Shown: positions 1 to 7,284 of the stretch, one piece after another
Position numbering within the stretch: position 1 is the stretch's first letter
How the letters are laid out: every line of letters starts with the position of its first letter
NCBI GenBank assembly: GCA_021794835.1
Contig: JAJYQA010000011.1
Coordinates: 1-44,360, forward strand
Direction: 5' to 3'
DNA: 44,360 nucleotides
Origin: Actinomycetes bacterium
Lineage (GTDB): Bacteria > Actinomycetota > Aquicultoria > Aquicultorales > Aquicultoraceae
The notes under the pieces: generated by a model
Told to the model about the DNA's origin: nothing
The model's database searches: none
Seen by the model: the letters and a program-made list of their open reading frames with translations, nothing else
Position numbers and translations under genes: made by a program

Positions 1-159
1 ATGGGGGGGGATATCTTGATACGGTGCTACCGGACATCCGGCGGTGCATTTGCCGCATAGGTAGCACTCATCAAGTTTCTGCCCTGACAGAGCCGCAATT
101 TTATTTTTCAGGTTTTTGTTGGTGGATCTGATATGCCCCGTCGTATCTAAAGTCCTCAC
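1..159 (-). CDS. HdrC-like 4Fe-4S protein, N-terminal fragment (cut by window edge)
   Basis: Seen: a minus-strand frame is open from GTG at 159 to the window edge (53 codons). It contains the iron-sulfur motif CYLCGKCTAGCPVA, that is C-x2-C-x2-C-x3-C-P, preceded by ALSGQKLDE. Known: SGQ followed by C-Y-x-C-G-K-C-T-A-G-C-P is characteristic of the first [4Fe-4S] site of HdrC, the heterodisulfide reductase subunit C, and related ferredoxin-like electron-transfer subunits. Inferred: a cytoplasmic electron carrier of an Hdr-type complex, whose partners should lie left of the window. The start is uncertain: the AAGAAG just before the GTG is too close to be an ideal ribosome site, there is no ATG, and an in-frame stop lies about 12 codons upstream. 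A promoter candidate is at 274-302. The second cluster motif is outside the window, so other members of this ferredoxin superfamily cannot be excluded. Confidence 0.75.
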   Translation of the reverse strand, partial: MRTLDTTGHIRSTNKNLKNKIAALSGQKLDECYLCGKCTAGCPVAPYQDIPPH

Positions 160-273
160 CTTCTTTAAAGTTTTACTAAGCGATACTTAGTGAAACAATG
201 CACAATCAATTTACACTAATAAAGACTTGCTTGTCCTCTTTTCATTTACACCCAATAATTCAGGTTAAGTTAT

Positions 274-302
274 AGTATAGCCACGGTTACTACGGCTGTT
301 AA
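274..302 (-). promoter_or_regulatory. Predicted sigma-70-type promoter for the HdrC-like gene
   Basis: On the minus strand TTAACA (297-302) and TATACT (274-279) are separated by exactly 17 bases; each differs from consensus by one base. Transcription would start near 267, leaving a leader of about 108 bases. That leader contains a hairpin at 172-194 (ACTAAG, five-base loop, CTTAGT), which ends about 12 bases before the GTG start. Confidence 0.55.
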
Positions 303-403
303 CACTACCCGCAAATTTTAACCAAATCTTAAATTACCGTAACTTAATTGTAACCCCAATTATACATACTTCATTGGCAGCTATCTAGAGACGCAAAGAG
401 GAC

Positions 404-428
404 AAAAAAGAGGTTATGCAACCTCTTT
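404..428 (-). terminator. Rho-independent terminator of rplU
   Basis: A perfect 9-bp stem, AAAGAGGTT with AACCTCTTT and a four-base loop, lies 26 bases after the rplU stop. On the minus strand it is followed by a run of six T. Confidence 0.88.
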
Positions 429-454
429 GTGAAAAACAACGTTGCATTTTAGCT

Positions 455-856
455 TTAAGATGTTGCCTTAGTTTCCTCTACTTTTTTGGTCTCTTTTGCA
501 GGTTTTGTCTCTGCGGTTTCTTCAGGGGTTTCTTTCTTGGCAGTTCCGGGCCTTGAGACCTTAATGTCCTCAATCTTTATTTTCGACAAATGTGAGCGAT
601 GGCCAAACTTGCGGCGGTAATTCTTTTTCGCTTTGTATTTAAAGACAATAACTTTGTCGTCCTTAAAATGCTCGACAATAGAGGCTGCTACTTTTACTCT
701 GCCCAGGTCGGCAACCGATACCTTATCGTCACGGGTCATCATGACGTCGGTGATGTCAAACTTGTCACCTGGATTGCCGGCAACCTTATCAACTACCAGC
801 TTATCGCCCTTACTTACCTTATATTGTTTTCCACCGAACCTTATGATGGCGTACAT
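455..856 (-). CDS. rplU: 50S ribosomal protein L21
   Basis: Structural protein of the large ribosomal subunit that binds 23S rRNA. The protein begins MYAIIRFGGKQYKV and contains the L21 signature around YKAKKNYRRKFGHRS. The start at 856 was chosen over an upstream in-frame codon at 874 because GGAGG sits six bases before it and because L21 proteins begin exactly here. The family core is about 103 residues. This one is 133, with a Lys/Glu/Thr-rich C-terminal tail of about 30 residues after KVSRPG. It is transcribed from its own promoter (884-912) and stopped by a strong terminator, so it forms a single-gene unit. The usual downstream partners rpmA and obg are missing from this locus. Confidence 0.96.
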   Translation of the reverse strand: MYAIIRFGGKQYKVSKGDKLVVDKVAGNPGDKFDITDVMMTRDDKVSVADLGRVKVAASIVEHFKDDKVIVFKYKAKKNYRRKFGHRSHLSKIKIEDIKVSRPGTAKKETPEETAETKPAKETKKVEETKATS

Positions 857-883
857 GGCAATCCTCCTTGACAATAAGCATTT

Positions 884-912
884 ATACTAGCACATGAGTA
901 GACAGGTGTCAA
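884..912 (-). promoter_or_regulatory. sigma-70-type promoter of rplU
   Basis: On the minus strand TTGACA (907-912) and TAGTAT (884-889) are separated by 17 bases. The transcript would start near 877, about 20 bases before the rplU ATG at 856. The -35 box is perfect. Confidence 0.8.
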
Positions 913-987
913 TCTTCTTTAACCTTCTTGTAATTGATCAGTGATAATGTCACCTCAAAATTAATCAGTAATTTCTTAATTGTAATT

Positions 988-2487
988 TCAATAGAAGTTA
1001 CTAATACTTTGCTCTATCTGAGCTTCTGTACCCTCCTCAACCATCTCAGGCTTGCTTACCGGCACAGCGTCGTCGTATACTAGATAGGCCCTCTTGCCCC
1101 ATCCAAGATCTAATACATTATTCATAAGTTTGCCTTTTTGCTCAAGAAAAGCCTTACCCCGGGGGTTTATTCTAAAGATAAACGATTCCGAGATATGTGT
1201 TGCAGCAACCTTTTTCATCTGTCTGTAATTTTGTATGCCGACCGTGGCATCTGACAAAACAACACCCAGGCCGTGGCAACATGGACATGTCTCAGCCTGG
1301 AACTCTAGCAGACCCTGGCTTACGTTTTTCCTGGTCATCTCAACAAGGCCGAGCTTTGATATCTCAATAACCCGGTTTTTTGTCCTATCGGATGCAAGCG
1401 ACTCGAGTAAAACCCGGGACACCTCTTCCCTGTTTGCAGGCTCTTGCATGTCAATAAAGTCGATGACGATTATGCCGCCGATATCTCTCAATCTTAGCTG
1501 GCGCACTATCTCTACCGCGGCCTCGAGATTGGTTTTAAAAATGGTTTGCTCAAGAGTCGTCTTGCCTACATATTTGCCGGTATTTACGTCTATTGCGGTA
1601 AGTGCCTCGGTATGGTCGATGCTGATGTACCCACCTGAGCGTAACCATACCTTACGTTTTGTCGCGTTCTCAATATCCTGGTTTATATTGTATTTGTCAA
1701 AAAGTGGTAATCTCTCGGAATAAAGCTCTACCTTTTTTACCAACTCAGGATCGGTTGATTCAAGAAACTCAACAATTGTGTGGTAGTCCGGTTCACTGTC
1801 TACAACCAGGCGTCTGAAATCGGACGAGAAAAGGTCGCGCACAATCCGAAGTGCGAGCTGTGGCTCCTGATAAATTAACTTAACGGGATTTGACTGGCGC
1901 ACCTCACGGTTTATCTTTCTCCAATAAAGAAGAAGTCTTTTAACGTCAGCCCTTAGGTCGTCAAAACTGGTCCCCTCGGCAGCCGTCCTTACGATAAGAC
2001 CCTTACCGCGCGGCTTTATTTTCTCGCAGATTTCCTTAAGTCTCTGTCTTTCCTCTTCGGGTAGCCGCCTGGACGTTCCAATAAAATCCGAATACGGCAG
2101 AAGCACCAGGTAGCGCCCCGGCAACGTTACCTGCATAGTAACGCGAGCGCCCTTCAAATCCATCGGCTCCTTGACTACCTGAATAAGAATATCTTGGCCA
2201 GGTTTGAGTAGATACTGGATTGGCGGAATAGCCTCGCTTTCGCTTGTCCTTGGAAATATAACCTCTTCGACGTAAAGAAAAGCGTTCCGCTCAATGCCGA
2301 TATCAACAAATGCTGCTTGCATACCTGGTAAAATATCTTTTACCCGCCCCAAATAGATGTTCCCGACTATTGAGGGGGCCTCCCGGCGTTCCAGGTATAT
2401 TTCAACAAGCTCACGGTCTTCGAGTACAGCCGCTCTGGTCTCGAAGCCGTCCACCGAGATCATCAATTCATGATTTGTTAAACTCAC
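988..2487 (-). CDS. rng: Ribonuclease G/E family endoribonuclease
   Basis: Endoribonuclease for rRNA maturation and mRNA turnover in the cytoplasm. An S1-type RNA-binding region runs from about residue 35 to 120 (GNIYLGRVKDILPGMQAAFV). The catalytic metal-binding aspartates are D300 (in AIDVNTGKY) and D343 (in IIVIDFIDM), matching D303 and D346 of E. coli RNase E. The Zn-link CPCCHG is at 401-406. At 499 residues it is RNase G-sized and lacks the RNase E scaffold arm. The GTG start at 2487 overlaps the end of the preceding gene by 20 bases; an ATG at 2463 is the alternative. Overlap with the radical-SAM-linked gene shows translational coupling. It lies upstream of rplU, the classic rng-rplU neighbourhood. 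Confidence 0.93.
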   Translation of the reverse strand: MSLTNHELMISVDGFETRAAVLEDRELVEIYLERREAPSIVGNIYLGRVKDILPGMQAAFVDIGIERNAFLYVEEVIFPRTSESEAIPPIQYLLKPGQDILIQVVKEPMDLKGARVTMQVTLPGRYLVLLPYSDFIGTSRRLPEEERQRLKEICEKIKPRGKGLIVRTAAEGTSFDDLRADVKRLLLYWRKINREVRQSNPVKLIYQEPQLALRIVRDLFSSDFRRLVVDSEPDYHTIVEFLESTDPELVKKVELYSERLPLFDKYNINQDIENATKRKVWLRSGGYISIDHTEALTAIDVNTGKYVGKTTLEQTIFKTNLEAAVEIVRQLRLRDIGGIIVIDFIDMQEPANREEVSRVLLESLASDRTKNRVIEISKLGLVEMTRKNVSQGLLEFQAETCPCCHGLGVVLSDATVGIQNYRQMKKVAATHISESFIFRINPRGKAFLEQKGKLMNNVLDLGWGKRAYLVYDDAVPVSKPEMVEEGTEAQIEQSISNFY

Positions 2488-3193
2488 TTCCCATCGTCAC
2501 ACCTTCATAAAAATCGTAGATATTTATTAACGGGTTGCCCCGATTAACATACTGTTCAATACGGCAAAGCTCTAGTAGCTCGATTTTACCAGCTTGACAA
2601 AACATCTCCGACAACTTATTTATTACAGCCTCAGGACGCAGGCTATTTTGATCGTTCATTGAGAGCAGCATATAAAAGTCGTAGATGCTCCCGTTTTTTC
2701 GCTTAACTTGCCAATCTAAAATAGCTTTGTTAGTTTCTACCCATTTTTCCTTATCCTTATGCCTTGTTGACAAGCGGTTTTCTTCCCTAAGGCGAGTGAT
2801 TAAAGCCGCGACATCTTCGATGTCCGAGCCAAATTTAACCTTGGCTCTATAAGCAGCACTTTGTACCGCGCTCGTTATCAAGCCTTGTTTTCCTTCGATG
2901 TATTTCGCCCTATAAATGTTTAACCCCTTTGGTAAAACCGAAACCATCTTTTCCAGCAGGTTATCTTCAGCAACAGAATCTATTACTTCAACAACCATAT
3001 ATTCGGCAAGACTGCCTGTTCCAACTGGCAGCGCCGGGCCATACGAAACCCTTGGCCTTGGATTGAAGCCCTGTCCTATTTGAATCCTAATATTAGCCCG
3101 TCTAAACGACCGCTCTAGCGCACGCATCAACTCCAAGTGCGACAGGTACCTTAACGCGCCACTTTTACCATATTGAATAAGTATTTTAGGCAT
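2468..3193 (-). CDS. Radical SAM-linked protein, TIGR03936/DUF2344 family
   Basis: The 241-residue protein contains the family features YGKSGALRYLSHLELMRALE at residues 8-27 and GFNPRPRVSYGPALPVG further on. Known: this family has no solved role and is nearly always encoded beside, or fused to, a TIGR03960 radical-SAM protein, as here (3355-5208). Its N-terminal half resembles an RNA-modification accessory domain, but function is unproven. No catalytic residues can be named. It is separated from its partner by a 160-base gap containing an inverted repeat, and its stop overlaps the rng start. A role in RNA or ribosome modification is suggested only by the rng and rplU neighbours. Confidence 0.85.
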   Translation of the reverse strand: MPKILIQYGKSGALRYLSHLELMRALERSFRRANIRIQIGQGFNPRPRVSYGPALPVGTGSLAEYMVVEVIDSVAEDNLLEKMVSVLPKGLNIYRAKYIEGKQGLITSAVQSAAYRAKVKFGSDIEDVAALITRLREENRLSTRHKDKEKWVETNKAILDWQVKRKNGSIYDFYMLLSMNDQNSLRPEAVINKLSEMFCQAGKIELLELCRIEQYVNRGNPLINIYDFYEGVTMGSEFNKS

Positions 3194-3223
3194 AAATCTC
3201 TAGTCCCTCTGTGTTCGCTAGGG

Positions 3224-3292
3224 GGGACGTTCCTTGAATAACTAAAATTGAGGAAAAATATTCCGTAAATACAGTTATTCAAGGAACGTCCC
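3224..3292. repeat. 20-bp perfect inverted repeat (REP/MITE-like)
   Basis: Arms at 3224-3243 (GGGACGTTCCTTGAATAACT) and 3273-3292 are exact reverse complements separated by 29 AT-rich bases, themselves containing a small GGAA/TTCC palindrome. There is no T run after either arm, so it is not a normal terminator. It is followed at 3291-3317 by degenerate CTGTTTC tandem words. It looks like a non-autonomous mobile repeat lying between the two radical-SAM-linked genes. Confidence 0.75.
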
Positions 3293-3354
3293 TGTTTCCT
3301 GCTGTTTCTGTTTCCTTGACCGATTCGCCGGTTTACTGGCCCACCGGTTTTTGC

Positions 3355-5208
3355 CTATCCAAATAGAATATTGTCTACATCAAGATTCGTACATACCCCG
3401 CAGGAGCTGCACACATTAAATCTGCAGTCTTCCGTAGTCTCACTGCTAAGGGCACGCTCGTACTCGTCCTGTAAAAATTCCGCTGTAACTCCGGTATCTA
3501 TATGCTGCCACGGCAATATCTCGCTAAAAGTCCGTTCTCTTGCTGCATAAAACCTGGGGTCAAGACCCATATCACTAAATGCCTGCACCCACATATCGTA
3601 TTTAAACTCACTTGTCCAGGCATCAAATTTGCAACCCAACCGCCAAGCATTATAAATTACGTCTGCAAGCCTTCGGTCACCCCTGGCGATAGTACCCTCG
3701 ATAACAGCCGATTTTGCATCATGCCACTTAAAAGTAAGATGCCTTCCCCTTATGTTCTCCCCTAAAAACTTTTGCTTCCTCTCAAACTCCTCTAGCGTGT
3801 TTTGGGCAACCCGCTGAAATGGTGTGTGTGGCTTAGGGGCAAAAGCGGATACGCTAACGGCAACCATAAGGCGATTCCTCGCTAATCTATCCAGAGACTG
3901 CCAGCCGATATCTACTATCTTTTTTGCCAGATCGGCAATCCCTTGCAGGTCTTCTTCAGTCTCCGTTGGAAGCCCAATCATAAAGTAAAGCTTTATCCTT
4001 TGCCATCCAGCCTCGAAAGCTGTTCTTACCGTGCTTAAAATATCATCTTCGGTAACGTTTTTGTTGACGACGTCGCGTAGCCGCTGTGTCCCGGCCTCGG
4101 GCGCAAAGGTGAGGCCGGTTTTCTTTACTTTTGCTATTTCCTTTACCAGCTGTACCGAGAAAGCATCAACCCGCAGTGAAGGTAGAGATACTGAGACTCC
4201 TTTCTCGGTATATTCATCTGATAAAGTTTTAAGCGTATCTTCAATGAGTGTGTAATCGGTGCTACTAAGTGAAGATAGCGATATTTCTTCATACCCGGTA
4301 TTATTAAGTATTTGGGATATCCCAGAGACGATCTGTTCCCTTGTTCTCTCCCTTACCGGGCGATATATTATACCTGCCTGGCAGAAGCGACACCCCCGCG
4401 TGCAACCGCGCATTACTTCAACAGAACACCGATCATGGACCGCATCAACAAATGGCACGATTGGTTTTGTGGGAACGGCAATTTTATTGAAGTCTTTAAT
4501 AACTCGCCTTCTCACCGTAGCCCGAGCACCCTTGTTGGGCTTTATCTCCCTTACCAGGCCATTGTCGGTATAACTAACATCGTAAAACGACGGCACATAG
4601 ATACCGGGTATCGCAGAGAGCCGCCGCAAGAGCTCTTGTTTGCCACCTCCGCCAGTCCTCTTCCAATCCTTGATAATATCCGCTAGCTCGACGATGAGCT
4701 CTTCGGCCTCACCTATAACAAAAAGGTCAAAAAATGCCGCCATCGGCTCGGGGTTTACCGCACCGGGTCCGCCAGCAATTACCAACGGATATGAGGCATC
4801 GCGATCTCTTGCAAATATGGGGATTCCGGCAAGGTCAAGCATGTTTAAGACGTTGGTGTAGATGAGTTCATGCTGAAGCGAGAAGCCAAGAACATCCAGG
4901 TCGGCAACTCGGCTGTGCGTCTCCAAGGTAAAAAGTGGTATGCCGGCCTCACGCATAGCTGCTTCCATGTCGATCCAAGGCGCGTACACGCGCTCCGCAA
5001 CGATGTCGTCCTGGTCGTTTAATATCTCATAAAGTATTTGCAGGCCCATATTTGATAGGCCCACTTCATAGGTATCCGGATATGCCAGTGAAACCCTTAC
5101 GGTATCTAAAGATAATTCCTTATGAGTTGAATTTAGCTCATGATTTATATAGCGACTCGGCTTCTCTACTTTTGGCAGTATCCTTTCTATTTGTGGCCAG
5201 AGGTCCAA
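3355..5208 (-). CDS. B12-binding-like radical SAM protein, TIGR03960 family
   Basis: Radical SAM enzyme of unknown substrate. The N-terminal third is a B12-binding-like Rossmann region (VSLAYPDTYEVGLSNMGLQI). The radical SAM cluster motif CTRGCRFC gives C269, C273 and C276. The C-terminus has a second cysteine set, C-x4-C-x2-C-x2-C, in CRFNVCSSCGVC, possibly an auxiliary cluster. Start: I chose TTG at 5208 because AGAAAGG lies eight bases upstream and it makes the protein begin LDLWPQIERILPKVEKPSRY, the usual family start. An ATG at 5274 would extend it by 22 residues further into the preceding gene. Even so the frame overlaps the DUF697 gene by about 70 bases. It pairs with the TIGR03936 gene. 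Confidence 0.9.
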   Translation of the reverse strand: MDLWPQIERILPKVEKPSRYINHELNSTHKELSLDTVRVSLAYPDTYEVGLSNMGLQILYEILNDQDDIVAERVYAPWIDMEAAMREAGIPLFTLETHSRVADLDVLGFSLQHELIYTNVLNMLDLAGIPIFARDRDASYPLVIAGGPGAVNPEPMAAFFDLFVIGEAEELIVELADIIKDWKRTGGGGKQELLRRLSAIPGIYVPSFYDVSYTDNGLVREIKPNKGARATVRRRVIKDFNKIAVPTKPIVPFVDAVHDRCSVEVMRGCTRGCRFCQAGIIYRPVRERTREQIVSGISQILNNTGYEEISLSSLSSTDYTLIEDTLKTLSDEYTEKGVSVSLPSLRVDAFSVQLVKEIAKVKKTGLTFAPEAGTQRLRDVVNKNVTEDDILSTVRTAFEAGWQRIKLYFMIGLPTETEEDLQGIADLAKKIVDIGWQSLDRLARNRLMVAVSVSAFAPKPHTPFQRVAQNTLEEFERKQKFLGENIRGRHLTFKWHDAKSAVIEGTIARGDRRLADVIYNAWRLGCKFDAWTSEFKYDMWVQAFSDMGLDPRFYAARERTFSEILPWQHIDTGVTAEFLQDEYERALSSETTEDCRFNVCSSCGVCTNLDVDNILFG

Positions 5209-6052
5209 AAACTTCACCTTTCTCAAAATATTTCTTCGCAAGCTGTCCCATAGCAATAGTACCCCCGTAGGCAATCCCGCCTTTTACCGCCCATCCGGCT
5301 ACCGGGATCACCGATAAAGTCTGCCTTGCGGCTTCTCTAAACGCAAAACCTCCACCTACAACGGCCAGGATTTCGTAGAGCCTCTTTGCCGACAGCTCCT
5401 GATTATATACCGCAGATAGCCTGAGTATCATCCTGATCTGGTTTATGGTCATAATTGGCATGTCAGCCCCGGGGATGAAAACCGCCACTCCGATGACCGC
5501 GTTTTGTCTAGCCGTCTCGGCGATCACACGGTTTGCTACCTCTTCTTTAAAGGTAGGTACGGCTGCTGCAAGTGCGACCTCCTTGTCTTTAACTTTTTGA
5601 AGAATTCGCGGCACGAGGACTGTTCGTACCGCGATATCATCCGAGATTGGCACAAATATAACGTCTTCTCCGCTAACTCGGAAAACATCCGCCAGGTTTT
5701 CAACAAGCCAGTCGTTTATCTTATGTCCAGTAACCACAACAAGCTTTTTGCGTGCGAGGGCTGCCTGTTTAACAATCTGCTCAAGGTCTTTATTTGATTT
5801 TCCCGGTGATATAACAACCAGCGCCAGGTCTGCATCCTTTAGCCTGGACGCCACCGCCTCGCCGTTGGAAAAACTGCCTACGGGCAAAATAACGTTGCTT
5901 TGCACATCTACCTGCAATTTTGCCAATATATCAGCCTCAACTAGAGGTTCAGCAATTAGCACAATATTTACCGGCTTTTTCGCTTCCCCGCGCACGGTTT
6001 TAAGAAGCTTTGTTACGCTTCTTATTCTTCTAAAGTAATCAAACGCAGACAT
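5138..6052 (-). CDS. DUF697 domain membrane-associated protein
   Basis: A 304-residue protein. Residues ~30-150 have alternating strands and helices like a degenerate GTPase-type Rossmann domain (NIVLIAEPLV, LALVVISPG, KLVVVTGHK), but I see no intact Walker A motif. Residues ~195-275 match DUF697: MTINQIRMILRLSAVYNQEL, then a glycine/alanine-rich hydrophobic region (VVGGGFAFREAAR, VAGWAVKGGIAYGGTIAMG) likely to associate with the membrane. Function unknown. DUF697 proteins are often encoded near cell-envelope genes; here it lies 123 bases after rodA. Its last ~24 codons overlap the TIGR03960 gene in another frame, which is unusual. Confidence 0.75.
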   Translation of the reverse strand: MSAFDYFRRIRSVTKLLKTVRGEAKKPVNIVLIAEPLVEADILAKLQVDVQSNVILPVGSFSNGEAVASRLKDADLALVVISPGKSNKDLEQIVKQAALARKKLVVVTGHKINDWLVENLADVFRVSGEDVIFVPISDDIAVRTVLVPRILQKVKDKEVALAAAVPTFKEEVANRVIAETARQNAVIGVAVFIPGADMPIMTINQIRMILRLSAVYNQELSAKRLYEILAVVGGGFAFREAARQTLSVIPVAGWAVKGGIAYGGTIAMGQLAKKYFEKGEVFGPLATNRKDTAKSREAESLYKS

Positions 6053-6175
6053 GTTTTACCTTTCAGTATATTACTATAGATTTTCGGAACTAAGAACAAG
6101 CAACTGTAGTGCTAAATCCTAGGCCTGGGTCTCTAAAAAAGTCTAATTTCTAGTATCCTGTCTCTAGTATCTAGA

Positions 6176-7279
6176 TTATACATAACGGCGGGCATAAATA
6201 TTAAGAAGCATTCCAACACTCATAAGGTTAGCGATTAAGGCGCTGTTTCCGTAGCTTATAAAGGGAAGCGGGATGCCAGTGATCGGCATAATTCCGATGG
6301 TCATACCCGCGTTAACAAATATCTGGAAAAGCCAAAGCGAGACTATTCCGGCTGCAAGAAGTGCGCCAAAGAGGTTTTTGCTAGAGATAGCAGTTTTCAA
6401 TCCCCTCATTACCAGCACGAAGAAAAGAATTAGCAATAGGACTGTTCCAAAAAAGCCGGTTTCTTCACCAATGACCGCAAAGATAAAATCGGTATGTCGC
6501 TCTGGTAAAAACTGTAGCCTTGTCTGGGTGCCTGAGAACAATCCCTTGCCAAAAAGCTGTCCTGAACCTACGGCTATCTTTGACTGCAACAGGTTGTAGC
6601 CTGCCCCTCTAACATTATTATCGGGATTAACAAAAACAGTTAAACGATCAAGCTGATAACTCTTTAGAACATGGAACTGGATAGCAACAAATGCAATAAT
6701 AATGCCCGCTAGAATGATAATTGCAAAATGGCGAGCCGGAAAACCCGCAACCAGCATCATTCCAAGAAGAATCGCCAAAAAGCATAGTGCGGTCCCAAGA
6801 TCAGGCTGCAACAACACCAACAACAAAGGAATACCAACTTGCATCAGCGATGATACAAGTTCCCGTATGTTATCCAATTGGCCTTTGTGATTAGTCAGGA
6901 AACTGGCAAGTGAAATAACAAGTAGAAGCTTTGCAAGCTCCGCCGGCTCAAACTGAAAGGCACCTGATTGAAACCAACTCTGTGCCCCATGATGTATTTT
7001 CCCGATAATCAGTACGGCTGCAAGCAAGATGATGTTTAGTATATATATCGTGGTCGCGTAGTTCTTCCATTTGTTGTAGTTAAATAAACTCATAAAGAGT
7101 AATGCCGCGATACCGATAAGAAAGCCTATAATCTGCTTTTTTAATAAGAGGTAAGAGTTGCCGCCATGCATCCCTGATTGCGTCGCGCTAAATACAGCGA
7201 TTACGCCGTAGGTACAAAGAAGCAGCACAGTTATTACCATTGTTAAATCTATCTTGCGATTTATGCTTGCTAAATCCAT
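6176..7279 (-). CDS. rodA: Rod-shape determining protein RodA (SEDS glycosyltransferase)
   Basis: Peptidoglycan polymerase of the SEDS family in the cell membrane, working with the class B PBP encoded just upstream. The 367-residue protein is almost entirely hydrophobic with about ten membrane segments. Typical SEDS motifs include QPDLGTALCF, FLPERHTDFIFAVIGEETG and GIPLPFISYGNSALIAN. The start ATG at 7279 lies five bases after the mrdA stop, and the AAGG ribosome site is inside the last codons of mrdA, so translation is coupled. Named RodA rather than FtsW because of its place between mrdA and the mre genes. After its stop come two copies of TCTAGTATC within a short gap. Confidence 0.95.
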   Translation of the reverse strand: MDLASINRKIDLTMVITVLLLCTYGVIAVFSATQSGMHGGNSYLLLKKQIIGFLIGIAALLFMSLFNYNKWKNYATTIYILNIILLAAVLIIGKIHHGAQSWFQSGAFQFEPAELAKLLLVISLASFLTNHKGQLDNIRELVSSLMQVGIPLLLVLLQPDLGTALCFLAILLGMMLVAGFPARHFAIIILAGIIIAFVAIQFHVLKSYQLDRLTVFVNPDNNVRGAGYNLLQSKIAVGSGQLFGKGLFSGTQTRLQFLPERHTDFIFAVIGEETGFFGTVLLLILFFVLVMRGLKTAISSKNLFGALLAAGIVSLWLFQIFVNAGMTIGIMPITGIPLPFISYGNSALIANLMSVGMLLNIYARRYV

Positions 7280-7284
7280 ATTAT

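Larger units (their letters stand above)
160..454. other. Intergenic region between rplU and the HdrC-like gene
   Basis: AT-rich gap of 295 bases. It holds the rplU terminator (404-428), the promoter candidate for the HdrC-like gene (274-302) and a small leader hairpin (172-194). I see no coding frame with a credible start. rpmA (L27) and obg, which usually follow rplU, are not here. Confidence 0.6.
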
